NCBI GenBank assembly: GCA_963713445.1
Contig: CAVQMB010000002.1
Coordinates: 62,001 to 126,000, forward strand
DNA from: CAVQMB01 sp963713445
GTDB taxonomy: Bacteria > Pseudomonadota > Gammaproteobacteria > Competibacterales > Competibacteraceae
DNA: 64,000 bases
Reading direction: 5' to 3'
Below the pieces are notes generated by a model that worked only from the letters and a program-made list of their open reading frames with translations, did not search any database and was not told where the DNA came from. Of this stretch, positions 29,729-39,972 are shown one piece after another. The translations under genes were made by a program, and so were the position numbers. Positions within the stretch are counted from its first letter, which is position 1; each line of letters starts with the position of its first letter.

Positions 29729-31053
29729 TTAGCCTGGCTCCGCATTGGCGATTTCCTCGGTGTCCGGCTCCAGGTAGATCTCGTTCGATACGTTGTCGTA
29801 GCCGAACAGTTCCGCGAAGCGGCCCCAGCCGACGGCGATATCGAGCTGCTGGTCGGCCCGGTCGCCGAAATCGTGTTCGAGTCGATCCAGGAAGAAATCA
29901 CGGTCGACCCGTTCATTGTCGTCCTGCTGCAGGGTTTCGTAAATCCAGCGGATGGTTGGCAATCGCAGGATGCGGCTGGCCATCAGTTCCTTGCGGGTCA
30001 GCACGCTGGCCTGGGCGTAGCTGCGGCCCAGCGGGGTCAGCCACAGATCGCCGCCCTGAACCTTGACGAAGCCGACCCGCTCGCCCGCCTCGACGATCGG
30101 CAGGAGCTCGTCCAGGGCCAGCGACAGCTCGCCGGCCAGTTGATACAGGTCGGCGCGCTGGCCTTCGCCGTCGAGCCGCTCAACCAGGCCGGCCAGGGCG
30201 TTGAGCCGGGCCGGCGGCAGCTTCTGGCGCCCAAGTCCCGGCGGCGCAGCCTCGCGCTCGTCCGGGGTGCGCCCGGCAACCGCGGTATAGGCGCGGTCGA
30301 CCAGCGCCAGGAAGGCGGTATCCTTGCGCCCGCGTGGATGGACTAGCGTCACTGGGATCTCGGTGACGACATGGCCCGGATCTTTGCCCATGACCACGAT
30401 GCGGTCCGCCATGTGCACCGCCTCCTCGATGTTGTGGGTGACCATCAGGATGGCCTTGGTCGGGAATCGCCTGCTGCTGCCAAAGGTCCATCAGTTCGTC
30501 GCGCAGCGCCTCGGCGCTGACAGCACGTCCAGCGCCGAGAACGGTTCGTCCAGGCACAGCAGCTCCGGTTCCACCGCCATGGCCCGGGCGAAGCCGACCT
30601 TCTGCCGCATGCCGCCGGACAGTTCGCGCGGGAAGGCGGTCTCGAAGCCGTCCAGTCCGACCCGGTCGATGAATTGCAGGGCGCGTTCGGTGCGTTCCTC
30701 GGGTGCCACGCCGCGGGCCCGTAGTGCCACCTCGACGTTCTGCTGCACGATCAGCCAGGGGAACAGGGCGAAGGTCTGGAACACGATGGTGGCCTGGGGG
30801 TTGACTCCGCGCAGCGGCTGGCCGCGGTAGAACACCTCGCCACTGGTGGGCCGATCAGGCCGGTGATGAGCCGCAGCAGCGTGATCTTGCCGCAGCCCGA
30901 CGGCCCCAGCAGGGCGACGAATTCACCCTCGTTCAGGCTGAGGTCGATGTCGCGCAGGGCGGTGAAGGCTTCTGACGCCCGGCCATAGGAGCGGCTTACG
31001 CCAGCGACTTTGACCAGTTCCGCGGTGGTGTGACGGGGCGCTTGGGTAGTCAT
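29729..31053 (-). CDS. NitT/TauT-like ABC ATPase with C-terminal AAA-associated domain, frameshifted
   Basis: Three to four frames rejoin into one protein. The N-terminus has VAGVSRSYGRASEAFTAL and Walker A-like GPSGCGKITLL. The middle has FQTFALFPWL, LSGGMRQKVGFARA (signature) and LLCLDEPFSALDVLSAE. Then MVTHNIEEAVHMADRIVVM is followed by a long C-terminal AAA-associated domain (LARLNALAGL to EPDTEEIANAEPG region). Breaks lie near 30851, 30523 and 30462. Walker A has Ile where Ser or Thr follows the lysine (GKI for GKS), which should harm Mg-ATP binding. Together these hint at a real pseudogene, though sequencing error is possible. It is downstream of a fused permease. Confidence 0.75.
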
Positions 31054-31095
31054 TGGCGGTGCTCCGGTAGCCGTGGGCAGGGGTTGCAACTGGCG

Positions 31096-32813
31096 CTATT
31101 CCATCCGGAAGCGGCGCTCGGCCAACCGGTAAAGCCGGTGCCAGAGGGTCCGATTGATCAGCACCACGGTGAAGATCATGGTCAGGGTGGCGGCCAGCAG
31201 CAGAGGATAGTCGCCGTGCGCGGTGGCCTGGGCGATCAGGGCGCCGAGCCCGGCCGTCGCGTGGGTATGGCCGCCGAATTCGACGTATTCCGCCACGATG
31301 CTGGCGTTCCAGGCGCCACCGCTGGCGGTGATGGCACCGGTGATGATGTATGGGAACAGGGCCGGCAATAATAGCGTACGCCAGCGATCCCAGCCGCGCA
31401 GCCCCAGAATCCTTGCGGTGTAGCGCAGGTCCTGCGGGATCGCAGCGCTGCCGGCGATGACGTTAAACAGCAGGTACCACTGGGTGCCCAGCAGCATCAG
31501 GAACACTGCGGCCAGGTTGAGCCCTCCGGGCAGGCGGAGCAACGCCAGCAGGATCACCGGAAACAGGGCCGTGGCCGGCACTGAGGCCAGCAATCTGGGC
31601 CAGCGGTTGCACCAGCGCCGCGCTACCTGCGGTTGGTGCCGATCGCCACCCCCACCGGCACGGTCCAGGCCAGGGCGATCCCCAGCGCCAGCGCCACTCG
31701 TCCCAGGGTGGCCAGCAGGCCGGTCAGCAGCGCGAGCCAGGCCTGGCCGGGCAAGCCGGTCAGCATGGTTGCTGCACGGAGCGCACCATAAGCAACGACC
31801 AGGCCCAGCAGCAGCGTGCCGAGCCGGAACCAGAGACGCCGGCCGCTGCCGTGGTGTGGCTGTGACCCGGCCTCGGCGAGACGGCGGTCGCGGCGGTCGA
31901 ACCAGGCCACCATCGGCTCCCAGAAATGCCGGCCCAGCCAGGTCACGATGTGTGACCGCGACAGCAACGGCAGCAGCCAGGACTCGGCGGCATCGTCCCC
32001 GCTCACGGTCTCAACCTTGAAGCGCTCGGCCCAGGCCAGCAATGGGCGCCAGACCAGCTGATCGAGGGCTACGATCACCGCCACCAGTGTGGCTACACCC
32101 AGCAGCACCGCGTGGATATTGCCGGCGTTGGCGGCGGTCTGCAGGTACGAACCCAGGCCCGGCAGCCGGAAATCACGCGAACCCACCCGGAACATCTCCG
32201 CCGCCATCAGGAAGAACCAGCCGCCAGCCCAGCTCATGATGGAATTCCAGATCAGGCCGAGGGCGGCGAATGGCAACTCCAGGGTGCGGAACCGCAGCCA
32301 GTAGCCGAGCCGGAATACGCGGCTGGCCTCGACCAGTTCCTTGGGTACGGTGGTGGTGGACTGGTAAAAGCTGAACGTCAGGTTCCACACCTGCGAGGTG
32401 AAGATCAGGATGATCGCGGCCAGTTCCGCGGCCAGTCCCTGGGGCAGGAAGGCGCTGGCACTCAGCAGCACCACCGGCAGGAATGACAGAATGGGTACAC
32501 TCTGCAGGATGTCCAGCAGCGGCATCAGCACCCGCTGGGCGGTGCGGTTACGGGCGGCGGTGTAGCCGTAGATGATGGAGAACGCCAGCGACAGGGTGTA
32601 GGCCGCGAACATTCGCCCGACCGACAACGCGGTGTACCAGGGCAGAGCGGCCGGCGACAGCGAGATGTCGGGCCCGTGGATGACCGCTGGCGCATCGAAG
32701 CCGATGCGCACCACCGCGTAGACCACCGCGGTCAGGCCGGCCAATACCAGCAGATCGCCGGCGCCGAGCACCGGCCGGGCGATAAACGCTGTGCTAAAGC
32801 GCAGTCGCTTCAT
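31096..32813 (-). CDS. Fused two-domain NitT/TauT-like ABC permease, frameshifted
   Basis: The first half (from 32813) is a complete permease module with LSLAFSIIYGYTAARNR and the EAA-type loop VPKELVEASRVFRLGYWLRFRTLELPFA. A linker with WLLPLLSRSHIVTW leads to a second module with IPQDLRYTARILGLRGWDRWRTLLLPALFPYI. Two one-base breaks near 31617 and 31598 separate the halves (ALVQPLAQ lies between them in the third frame). Fused permeases paired with AAA-associated-domain ATPases are a known arrangement. No periplasmic binding protein is adjacent, so the substrate is open. Confidence 0.8.
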
Positions 32814-32995
32814 CCATCGCGGTCCTCGGCGTAACGGCGGTGGATGGTTCGATTAGGTGTGGTCGGGTGGTGCTTGTCGGCTCGGAAATCCGGATGCCGG
32901 CAGCGCGGATAAGCCGGGCAGATGCTGCCGCATTTGCAGACGCTGGGCGTGTCGGGAGCCGGCCGGCGCCGGCGTGCGCTTCGCTTGTCAGCCAT
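32810..32995 (-). CDS. Possible 61-residue Cys-rich small protein
   Basis: The ATG at 32995 opens 61 codons with a basic N-terminus (MADKRSARRRRP) and four cysteines in CKCGSICPAYPRC (C20, C22, C26, C32). Its stop overlaps the permease start by exactly 4 bp (ATGA), the same coupling seen at many real gene pairs here. No clear ribosome site and no family match known to me. It may be a chance open frame. Confidence 0.3.
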   Translation of the reverse strand: MADKRSARRRRPAPDTPSVCKCGSICPAYPRCRHPDFRADKHHPTTPNRTIHRRYAEDRDG

Positions 32996-33108
32996 CAGGA
33001 TCGTCCGGGTGAGGCCATAAGGCGAGGTGTCGGACCGCGGCTGCGATCCCGCGCCTCCGATGCGGGCGGAATGATACCATCGCCAGGCATGATTTGCCGC
33101 GGGCTCGG

Positions 33109-34425
33109 TTACGATTCGCGCAACGCGACGGTCACCGGCAGGGTGGCGGCGCGCAATGCCGGAAACAGGCCGCCGACAAACCCCATCGCCAGGGCCCACT
33201 GCAGACCGCGGGCGAGCAGCCGCGGGGTGACCTGGAACTGGAATACCACTTGGCTGAAGTTGCTGCCCAGGGTAGATACCGTATAGCCGTTGAAGACCGC
33301 GTAGGCGACGCCGCCGCCCAGCACCCCGCCGGTCAAGGCCAGCAGCATGGCTTCCAGCAGCACCGCGACCACCACCGGCAGGGCGGTGAAACCCAGCGCC
33401 CGCAGGGTGGCGATCTCGCGCGCCCGGGCGGCCACCGCTGCGTACATGGTATTGAGCGCGCCGAAGATGGCCCCGATCGCCATGATTACCGCGACACCAG
33501 TGCCCAGCGCCCGGATCACCTGGGTCAGCCGTTCGGACTGGCGGTTATAGTAGTCACGGGTGGTGGACACATCGACCTTAAGCCGCGGGTCGCTGGTGAG
33601 CGCGCTCTGCAGGCTGTTCAGTGCCGCCGGGCTGGTCAGGCGGACGGTGACTGACTGGAAACTGTTGCGCCGGTAGGCTGTCGCGACCGTCTCGGCATCG
33701 CCCCACAATTCGGAGTCGTGGGCATCACCGGAGGCGAACACGCCAACCACCCTCCAGCGCTGGTTGTTGAGCCGCACCGTCGAACCCACCGACAGCCCGG
33801 CGAACTGGGCCTGCGCACCCTGACCCACGTCCAGTTCCCGCAGCCCGGGCCGGAACCGGCGTCCGGCGATGATGGCGACTTGCGGCCGCAGCGCCCAGAT
33901 CTCCGGGCCGACCCCGCGAACCTCGACGTTCGCCGCGGTGCCGCTGCCGCGCTTGGGCAGGTTGGCGACAACCACGACTTCGGCCGAGCTGATCGGCTGG
34001 TCATGGCTGTCGTGCAGCACGCCCGGGGCCTGGGCGATCAGTTTAGCGCTGGCGCGGTCAATGTTGGACGACAGCTCGGCGTTGGCACCGGCGCGCAATA
34101 CGATCGCGGTATCATCGCTGCCGGCCTGCTGCAGCGTGGCCTGAAACCCGGCGGCCATGGCCAGCAACGCGGTCAGCACCCCGACCACGCCGGCGATGCC
34201 GACCACGATCACCGAGGTCGCTCCCAGCCGTTGCGGGACGGTGGCCAGGCCGGTTCCGGCGATCGCCAGCGCCTGGCGTCCCGGTTGGCTGGCGAGCAGC
34301 CACAGCGTGAATCCGGCCAGTGCGACCAGTATTACCAGCGGTACCCACAACCACAATGCCAGCACCGCGGCAATCAGGGTCAGCAGACCAAGCCGGCGTA
34401 GCAGCGGCAGACCTCTCCAGGCCAT
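33109..34425 (-). CDS. FtsX/MacB-type ABC permease (second)
   Basis: A 438-residue membrane protein with two N-terminal helices (LLTLIAAVLALWLWVPLVILVALAGFTLWLL), another near SVIVVGIAGVVGVLTALLAMAAG, a large periplasmic domain (VVVANLPKRGSGTAANVEVRGV), and a C-terminal FtsX domain (AIFGALNTMYAAVAARAREIATLRALGF). It would work with the LolD-like ATPase and HlyD-like protein in a MacAB/DevBCA-like mechanotransmission efflux system. It begins 3 bp after the sister permease and is the last gene of the four-gene operon. Confidence 0.9.
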   Translation of the reverse strand: MAWRGLPLLRRLGLLTLIAAVLALWLWVPLVILVALAGFTLWLLASQPGRQALAIAGTGLATVPQRLGATSVIVVGIAGVVGVLTALLAMAAGFQATLQQAGSDDTAIVLRAGANAELSSNIDRASAKLIAQAPGVLHDSHDQPISSAEVVVVANLPKRGSGTAANVEVRGVGPEIWALRPQVAIIAGRRFRPGLRELDVGQGAQAQFAGLSVGSTVRLNNQRWRVVGVFASGDAHDSELWGDAETVATAYRRNSFQSVTVRLTSPAALNSLQSALTSDPRLKVDVSTTRDYYNRQSERLTQVIRALGTGVAVIMAIGAIFGALNTMYAAVAARAREIATLRALGFTALPVVVAVLLEAMLLALTGGVLGGGVAYAVFNGYTVSTLGSNFSQVVFQFQVTPRLLARGLQWALAMGFVGGLFPALRAATLPVTVALRES

Positions 34426-34428
34426 CGG

Positions 34429-35589
34429 TTAGCGTCCCGCCAGCGCGTCGACAATGCCCAGCCGCATGGCCCGCAGCGCCGGTGGCAGGCCCACCAGAAT
34501 GCCGATCACCAGCGTCAACACCAGCCCCAGCAGCCAGGTCTGGCCGGTCAGCGGCAGTAGCAGCCGGCCGCCGGTGGCCGCGCTCAGCACCGGCAGCGAC
34601 AGCCGCGCCAGCACCAGCCCGCAGGAGCCACCCAGCACCAGCAACAGCACCGCTTCCGCCAGCACCAGCAGCAGTACGGCGCGATTGCGGAAACCGATGG
34701 TTTTCAGCACCGCCAGTTCCGGCGTGCGTTCACGGATCGACTGGGCCATGGTGTTGCCGGTCAGCAGGATCAGGGTGAAGAACACCGCCGCCATAATGGC
34801 CGAGACGATCAGGCCGATGTCGCCGATCTGGCGGGCAAACGAAAGCTGAAACTCATGTTCGCTCTGGGTTTTGGTCTCGTCGGCGGAATTGGCGAACTGG
34901 CGGTCGATGGCCTGGGCGACGCGATTGGCATGAGCCGGATCATCGGCCTTGACGATATACCAGCCGACTGTGCCCTGGCCTTGCTGGCGACCTTCGTCGA
35001 AGTAGTCGTAGTGGAACAGCAACTGGCGTTCGATGTGTTGCAACTCCGGGCTGTCGGCGTGGAAGATGCCGACCAGATCGAAAGTCCATAAATTGCTGCC
35101 GTCCTTGCGCGGAAAGATGGTGGCCTTGAGTGGGATCCTGTCGCCCAGTTTCCAGCCAAACCGGTCGGCCAGGGTACGGCCGACGATGGCCCCGGTGCGG
35201 GTGTTTAGAAAGGCCTGTTTCTGGCGCGGCGGCAGCACGATTTCGGGATGTATGTCGAGGTAGGCCTGCGGGCTGATCGCGATGGTGGGGAAGAAGTTCT
35301 TGGGATCCTGGTAAATGCCGCCGAACCAGTTCGCGTAGGCCACCTCCCGCACCCCGGGCACCGCTCTTATGCGGTTGAGATAGCCATACGGCAGCGGCTG
35401 GATGATGGAAAAACGCGAGGTCACGATCAACCGGTCGATGCCGGCGACATTGTCCGGTGCGTTGAACGCCACCCGCACCGCATCGAGCAGCCCAAATAGC
35501 GAGAAGGCCGCCATGACCGACAGCAGGGTCAGCAGGGTGCGGGTCTTCTTGCGCGATAGCCCGGCCCACAGCAGCGGCAGGTATTTCAT
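34429..35589 (-). CDS. FtsX/MacB-type ABC permease (first)
   Basis: A 386-residue permease: an N-terminal helix (TRTLLTLLSVMAAFSLFGLLDAV), a periplasmic MacB-like core domain (IVTSRFSIIQPLPYGYLNRI, AIVGRTLADRFGWKLGDRIPL), then three helices with TGNTMAQSIRERTPELAVLKTIGF typical of FtsX domains. It does not share its sequence with the second permease beyond the fold, so the operon probably builds a heterodimer. It starts 9 bp after the ATPase. Confidence 0.92.
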   Translation of the reverse strand: MKYLPLLWAGLSRKKTRTLLTLLSVMAAFSLFGLLDAVRVAFNAPDNVAGIDRLIVTSRFSIIQPLPYGYLNRIRAVPGVREVAYANWFGGIYQDPKNFFPTIAISPQAYLDIHPEIVLPPRQKQAFLNTRTGAIVGRTLADRFGWKLGDRIPLKATIFPRKDGSNLWTFDLVGIFHADSPELQHIERQLLFHYDYFDEGRQQGQGTVGWYIVKADDPAHANRVAQAIDRQFANSADETKTQSEHEFQLSFARQIGDIGLIVSAIMAAVFFTLILLTGNTMAQSIRERTPELAVLKTIGFRNRAVLLLVLAEAVLLLVLGGSCGLVLARLSLPVLSAATGGRLLLPLTGQTWLLGLVLTLVIGILVGLPPALRAMRLGIVDALAGR

Positions 35590-35598
35590 GGCGCTGCC

Positions 35599-36295
<697 letters not shown>

Positions 36296-36303
<8 letters not shown>

Positions 36304-37525
36304 TGCCGGACCTCGCGGCCACCCGCATGCCGTCGGTCAGGGTCGGCGGCGGGTCTTTGACCACCGTGGCACCGGCCTGGAGGCCGTGCTCGATCAGGCG
36401 TCGGTCGGTATAGCTCTGGCCGGGAGTTACCGTGTGCCGGTGGGCACGGCCGCCGTTGACCACGAACACCACGCTGGTGCCGCCGCGCTGGACAATGGCG
36501 GTGGCCGGCACCAGTACGCCTCGCGCGGTCTGCGACGGGTCGGCCGGCGGTTCCAGGAACGCCACCCGCACGCCCATGTCGGGCAGGATGCGCGGGTCTT
36601 TGGCGTCGATCGCCACCCGCACCTTGACCGTGGCCTTGCTGCGATCGGCGGTGGGGATGATGGCGATTACCCGGGCGGGTATTTTCCAGTCCGGATAGGC
36701 ATCCAGTACTGCCTGCGCCGGCTGTCCCGGCTTCACCCGGTTGATGTAGGCTTCGTTGACGTCGACCTCGATCTCCAGCGAGTCCATGTCGACCAGGGTG
36801 CAGATGCCGGTGCGGGTGAAACCGCCGCCGGCTGACATCGGCGAGACGATTTCGCCGACCTGAGCGGCTTTGTTGACCACTACGCCGGCGAATGGAGCTC
36901 GAATGACGGTGTCGTCCTCGTTGACCTGGGCGATGTGACGCTGTGCTTCGGTCACCGCGATCTGGCTGCGCTGAGCACCAATCCGGGCGGTCAGCGTCGC
37001 CACCTTGGTGTGAGCGTCGTCCAGTGCCTGGGCCGAGGTCAGGCCGCGGTTGCTGAGGTCCTGCTGCCGCGTGAGGTCGCGCCGGGCCTGATCCAGTTCC
37101 GCTTCCAGCGAGCCCAGCTGGGCCTGGGCCGCGGCGACCTGCGCCCGGGCCAGACCGAGTTGGGCCCGGGTGTCGCTATCGTCGAGCCGTGCCAGTACCT
37201 GGCCGGCCTTGACCTGGTCGCCCTCCTCGACCAGCATGGCCGCCAGTTTGCCGGTTGATTTGGACGACACCGTGGCCTCGCGCCGCGCTGTGACATAGCC
37301 GGTGGCCTCCAGCACTGGTATCGGTGCGTCGGTGCCGGTCATCGCCTCGGCGGTGACCACGTCAACCGGCAGGGCGCGGCCCTGCAGCCAGAACCAGGCC
37401 GCGCCGCCCGCCGCCACCGCGAGCAGTAGTAACCCGAACAGCCAGCGCCAGCGGTACCGTGCGCCGCCACCGGCACGCTGGTTGGGATCGAGGCGAAGCT
37501 GTTCCAGCAGATCACTGTCCGTCAT
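36296..37525 (-). CDS. HlyD/RND-type periplasmic adaptor (membrane fusion protein)
   Basis: 409 residues: a cytosolic start, one membrane helix (WLFGLLLLAVAAGGAAWFWL), a biotinyl-lipoyl-like half (AMLVEEGDQVKAGQVLARLDDSD), a coiled-coil hairpin (ARAQVAAAQAQLGSLEAELDQARRDLTRQQDL), and a beta-barrel domain (VIRAPFAGVVVNKAAQVGEIVSP). It bridges the ABC permeases to an outer-membrane channel, which is not in the window. First gene of the efflux operon; its upstream region is shared with the divergent nine-gene operon. Confidence 0.92.
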
Positions 37526-37858
37526 GAGTCAAATCGCAGCCTGGCAATAGGGCAATGGACAACGCCGGGTCGAGTCGATTCCCTCCGCGATCTCGGGCCT
37601 GCGCGGCAAAAGAATCTGGCGTTGCGCGGGAGTTGGGTCTTCAGGATGGGATTAAGCTTGGTTTAATTTTGGTTTAATGAAAATATAATACGCTTAATAA
37701 AAATAGGGTTTTCACGGTAAGCCACCCAACGACAGGTATAGGCTGCAGCATGGCATGCCGCCAGGGCTGACAACAGCATTCCGTGGTCCTATCGCTGCGT
37801 TCGCAGCGCCTCAATCGCAGATTTGATAACTATGCTCGTCACCAGGAGTTCCTGAACT
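37526..37858 (+). promoter_or_regulatory. Divergent promoter region with tandem 11-bp repeat and TATAAT
   Basis: This 330-bp gene-free stretch contains TTGGTTTAAT at 37658-37667 and again at 37669-37678, an 11-bp period typical of tandem OmpR/PhoB-family regulator half-sites. TATAAT follows at 37684-37689 on the plus strand, so the repeats would overlay the -35 region, as in class II activated promoters. A GCTGCG-TTC-GCAGC hairpin lies near 37793-37808, and CAGGAG precedes the first ATG at 37859. The local AT-richness stands out strongly. The regulator is unknown. Confidence 0.55.
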
Positions 37859-38878
37859 ATGGCTCATGTGTTGTCCAGTGCCAAATGGAGTTATGTTACA
37901 CGCCGCGTCAATGAGCATTCCGATTTCTGTCTGGGGGCGGCCGCACTCCAGCCCCGGCTGGGTGACCTGGTGATCGCGAAAGTCGCCAGCCTCGGCAACC
38001 ACCAACACCTCGAGGATGTGCATGGGCGCCGCTGTCGCCTCTACCCGGGCGATCTGATCGTTGGGGCCTATGGCAACCGTTACGCCAGTGACTATTACGA
38101 AGGCTACCTGGGGACCGGGCCGATGGCGCATCTGCTGACCGCCGGTGGCGTCATCGGCACGGTGGCCTCGACGCACGCGCGCTACGCTGAACCCACTGTG
38201 CTGGAGGTGATCGGCGCGCTGGCGGATGGCCAGGGTGAGCCGTTGTCGCTGGAGCAGTTTGCGCGGCCGATGGTGCCGGCGCAGTCGCCGCGCCTGGGAA
38301 CGCTGGTGGTGGTTGGCTCCGCAATGAACGCTGGTAAGACCACCACGGCTGCGGCCATTGTGCGCGGCTGGGTGCTGGCAGGGCTGAATGCGGGGGCCGG
38401 CAAGGTCACCGGGTCAGGCAGCGGCAAGGACCGCTGGTCGTACATCGACGCTGGTGCGACCCAGGTCAGCGACTTTCTCGATTTTGGCATGTGCTCGACT
38501 TTTGGCTACCCGCTGGAGCGTCTCCAGCGGACACTGGTCACGATACGGGATACGCTGGTCAGCGATGGTGCCGATGCTGTGGTGCTGGAAATCGCCGATG
38601 GCTTGTTGCAATCGGAAACCCGCAGCCTGGCGATAGGACTGAGTGAACTGGCTGACGGCGTGGTGCTGGCAGTGGCTGACCCGCTGGCGGCCAAGGCCGG
38701 GGCCGACATGCTGCGCCAGTGGGGGCTGCCGCTGCGGGCCGTGAGCGGCCTGGTATCGGCCAGCCCGCTGGCGGCCCGGGAGGCAGCCGCAGCCACGGGC
38801 CTGCCGGTGTTGACGCCAAACCAACTGGCCGAGGGCGCGGCCATGGATCTGCTGACGAGCCTGGCCCAGGTCGCCTGA
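37859..38878 (+). CDS. SIMIBI-class P-loop NTPase with N-terminal beta-rich domain
   Basis: 339 residues. Residues 1-135 form a beta-rich domain I do not recognise (AKVASLGNHQHLEDVHGRRCRLYPGDLIVGAYGNRYASDYYEGYL). The second half has a Walker A (GSAMNAGKTTTAAAIV, Lys160) then GAGKVTGSGSGKD, FLDFGMCSTFGYP and VVLEIADGLLQSETRSL, reminiscent of BioD/MobB/DUF1611-type P-loop proteins. It has no signal peptide. DUF1611 members include D-glutamate N-acetyltransferases, but the N-terminal half here does not fit them, so I do not transfer that function. First gene of the nine-gene operon; its stop overlaps the next ATG (TGATG). Confidence 0.75.
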   Translation: MAHVLSSAKWSYVTRRVNEHSDFCLGAAALQPRLGDLVIAKVASLGNHQHLEDVHGRRCRLYPGDLIVGAYGNRYASDYYEGYLGTGPMAHLLTAGGVIGTVASTHARYAEPTVLEVIGALADGQGEPLSLEQFARPMVPAQSPRLGTLVVVGSAMNAGKTTTAAAIVRGWVLAGLNAGAGKVTGSGSGKDRWSYIDAGATQVSDFLDFGMCSTFGYPLERLQRTLVTIRDTLVSDGADAVVLEIADGLLQSETRSLAIGLSELADGVVLAVADPLAAKAGADMLRQWGLPLRAVSGLVSASPLAAREAAAATGLPVLTPNQLAEGAAMDLLTSLAQVA

Positions 38879-39972
38879 TGCGGGTGCAGGTCTATCGGCC
38901 GGACGGCAAGTCTGGGCCGGGTCGGCTGGTTGAAACCCAGCTCGACGTACTGGAAGTTGCGCCGGCTGGATTGACCCTGGCCGAAGTCACGGTGCGTGAC
39001 GAATCGGGTCAGGCGCTGTTCCAGGGTGACGACCTGCGGTTTGATCCGGCTGCGGGCGGCGGTCCGCTGGCCGGGCCCGGAGCCCAGCGTCAGGCACGTG
39101 CTTTCGCCGTTGTTAACAGCGCCTTCCACGCGCAGCGTGCACTGCGCTTCGCGGCCGTATTGCTGGGCCGGCCGTTGCCACATCTGCTGGTGCGTATTGG
39201 CCTGCACCACGAGCAGCGGTCCTGGGGCGGCGGGCACTACCGTCTGCCGGCGCAAAGCTACTCTGAATTGCCGGAGGCGGGTCCGGTGCGTCCCGACGGC
39301 GAAATGCATCTGGGCTATGGCCGCGGATTCCTGTCGGTTCCGGAGCCGCGCTATTTCCATACGCCCGGGCATAACCCGGCGATCATCTACCATGAGGTCG
39401 GTCATCACCTGTGCCGCCACAGCGCTGATTTCCGACTCAACCGACTGTTGCCGGCGCTCGCCCAGACCAACCGCAAGATCGCGCTGGATGAGGGTACCAG
39501 CGACTATTTCGCCGCAGTCCTGCTCGGCACGCCGGACATCTACGGCTGGCACCGCGGGCAGGTGCCGGTCTGGCAGCAGAGCCGACGCTGCCTGAATCCG
39601 CGCTGGACCATGGCCAGTTTCCACGGTGGCCGTGAGCGTGATCCGCACAGCGACGGCACGGTGTGGGCCTCGGCGCTGTGGTCGGCACGCATGGCGGTGC
39701 AGGCAACCGGTGCCGATCCGACCCGCTTCGATAGCATGGTGGTACAGGGGCTCGACCGCTTTGGCAGTAGCGACGGTGATAACCGCAGCGAGCCGGTATT
39801 GCGCCGCCGGCGCCATTTCTCGCGACTGCTGGCGGCTATCGTTGCGACTGACGCCAGCCTGGCAGAACCGGTACTGGCCGCGATGGCAGGGCATGGTATC
39901 CGGCTGGGCGCCAGCAACGCTGAACTGCGGGATCAGGCCCGCGCCCGGCTGACCCGACGGTCTGCGGTATGA
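38878..39972 (+). CDS. HExxH gluzincin-like metalloprotease family protein
   Basis: 364 residues without a signal peptide. The zinc-binding motif is H172-E-V-G-H176 (IIYHEVGHHLCRH), with a downstream Glu205 in LDEGTSDYFAA, the ExxSDxxA pattern of thermolysin-like gluzincins. N-terminal part (VYRPDGKSGPGRLVETQLDVLEVAPAGL) unrecognised. A later segment DGTVWASALWSARM resembles the region following the active site in thermolysin-like enzymes. Predicted to cleave peptides; the location appears cytosolic, unusual for this clan. It overlaps genes on both sides by 1-4 bp. Confidence 0.7.
   Translation: MRVQVYRPDGKSGPGRLVETQLDVLEVAPAGLTLAEVTVRDESGQALFQGDDLRFDPAAGGGPLAGPGAQRQARAFAVVNSAFHAQRALRFAAVLLGRPLPHLLVRIGLHHEQRSWGGGHYRLPAQSYSELPEAGPVRPDGEMHLGYGRGFLSVPEPRYFHTPGHNPAIIYHEVGHHLCRHSADFRLNRLLPALAQTNRKIALDEGTSDYFAAVLLGTPDIYGWHRGQVPVWQQSRRCLNPRWTMASFHGGRERDPHSDGTVWASALWSARMAVQATGADPTRFDSMVVQGLDRFGSSDGDNRSEPVLRRRRHFSRLLAAIVATDASLAEPVLAAMAGHGIRLGASNAELRDQARARLTRRSAV

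Noticed and set aside
37859..38878. Assignment of the P-loop protein as D-glutamate N-acetyltransferase (DUF1611/DgcN)
   Set aside because: Only the P-loop half is loosely similar; the N-terminal half and the absence of a DgcA-like epimerase neighbour do not support it.
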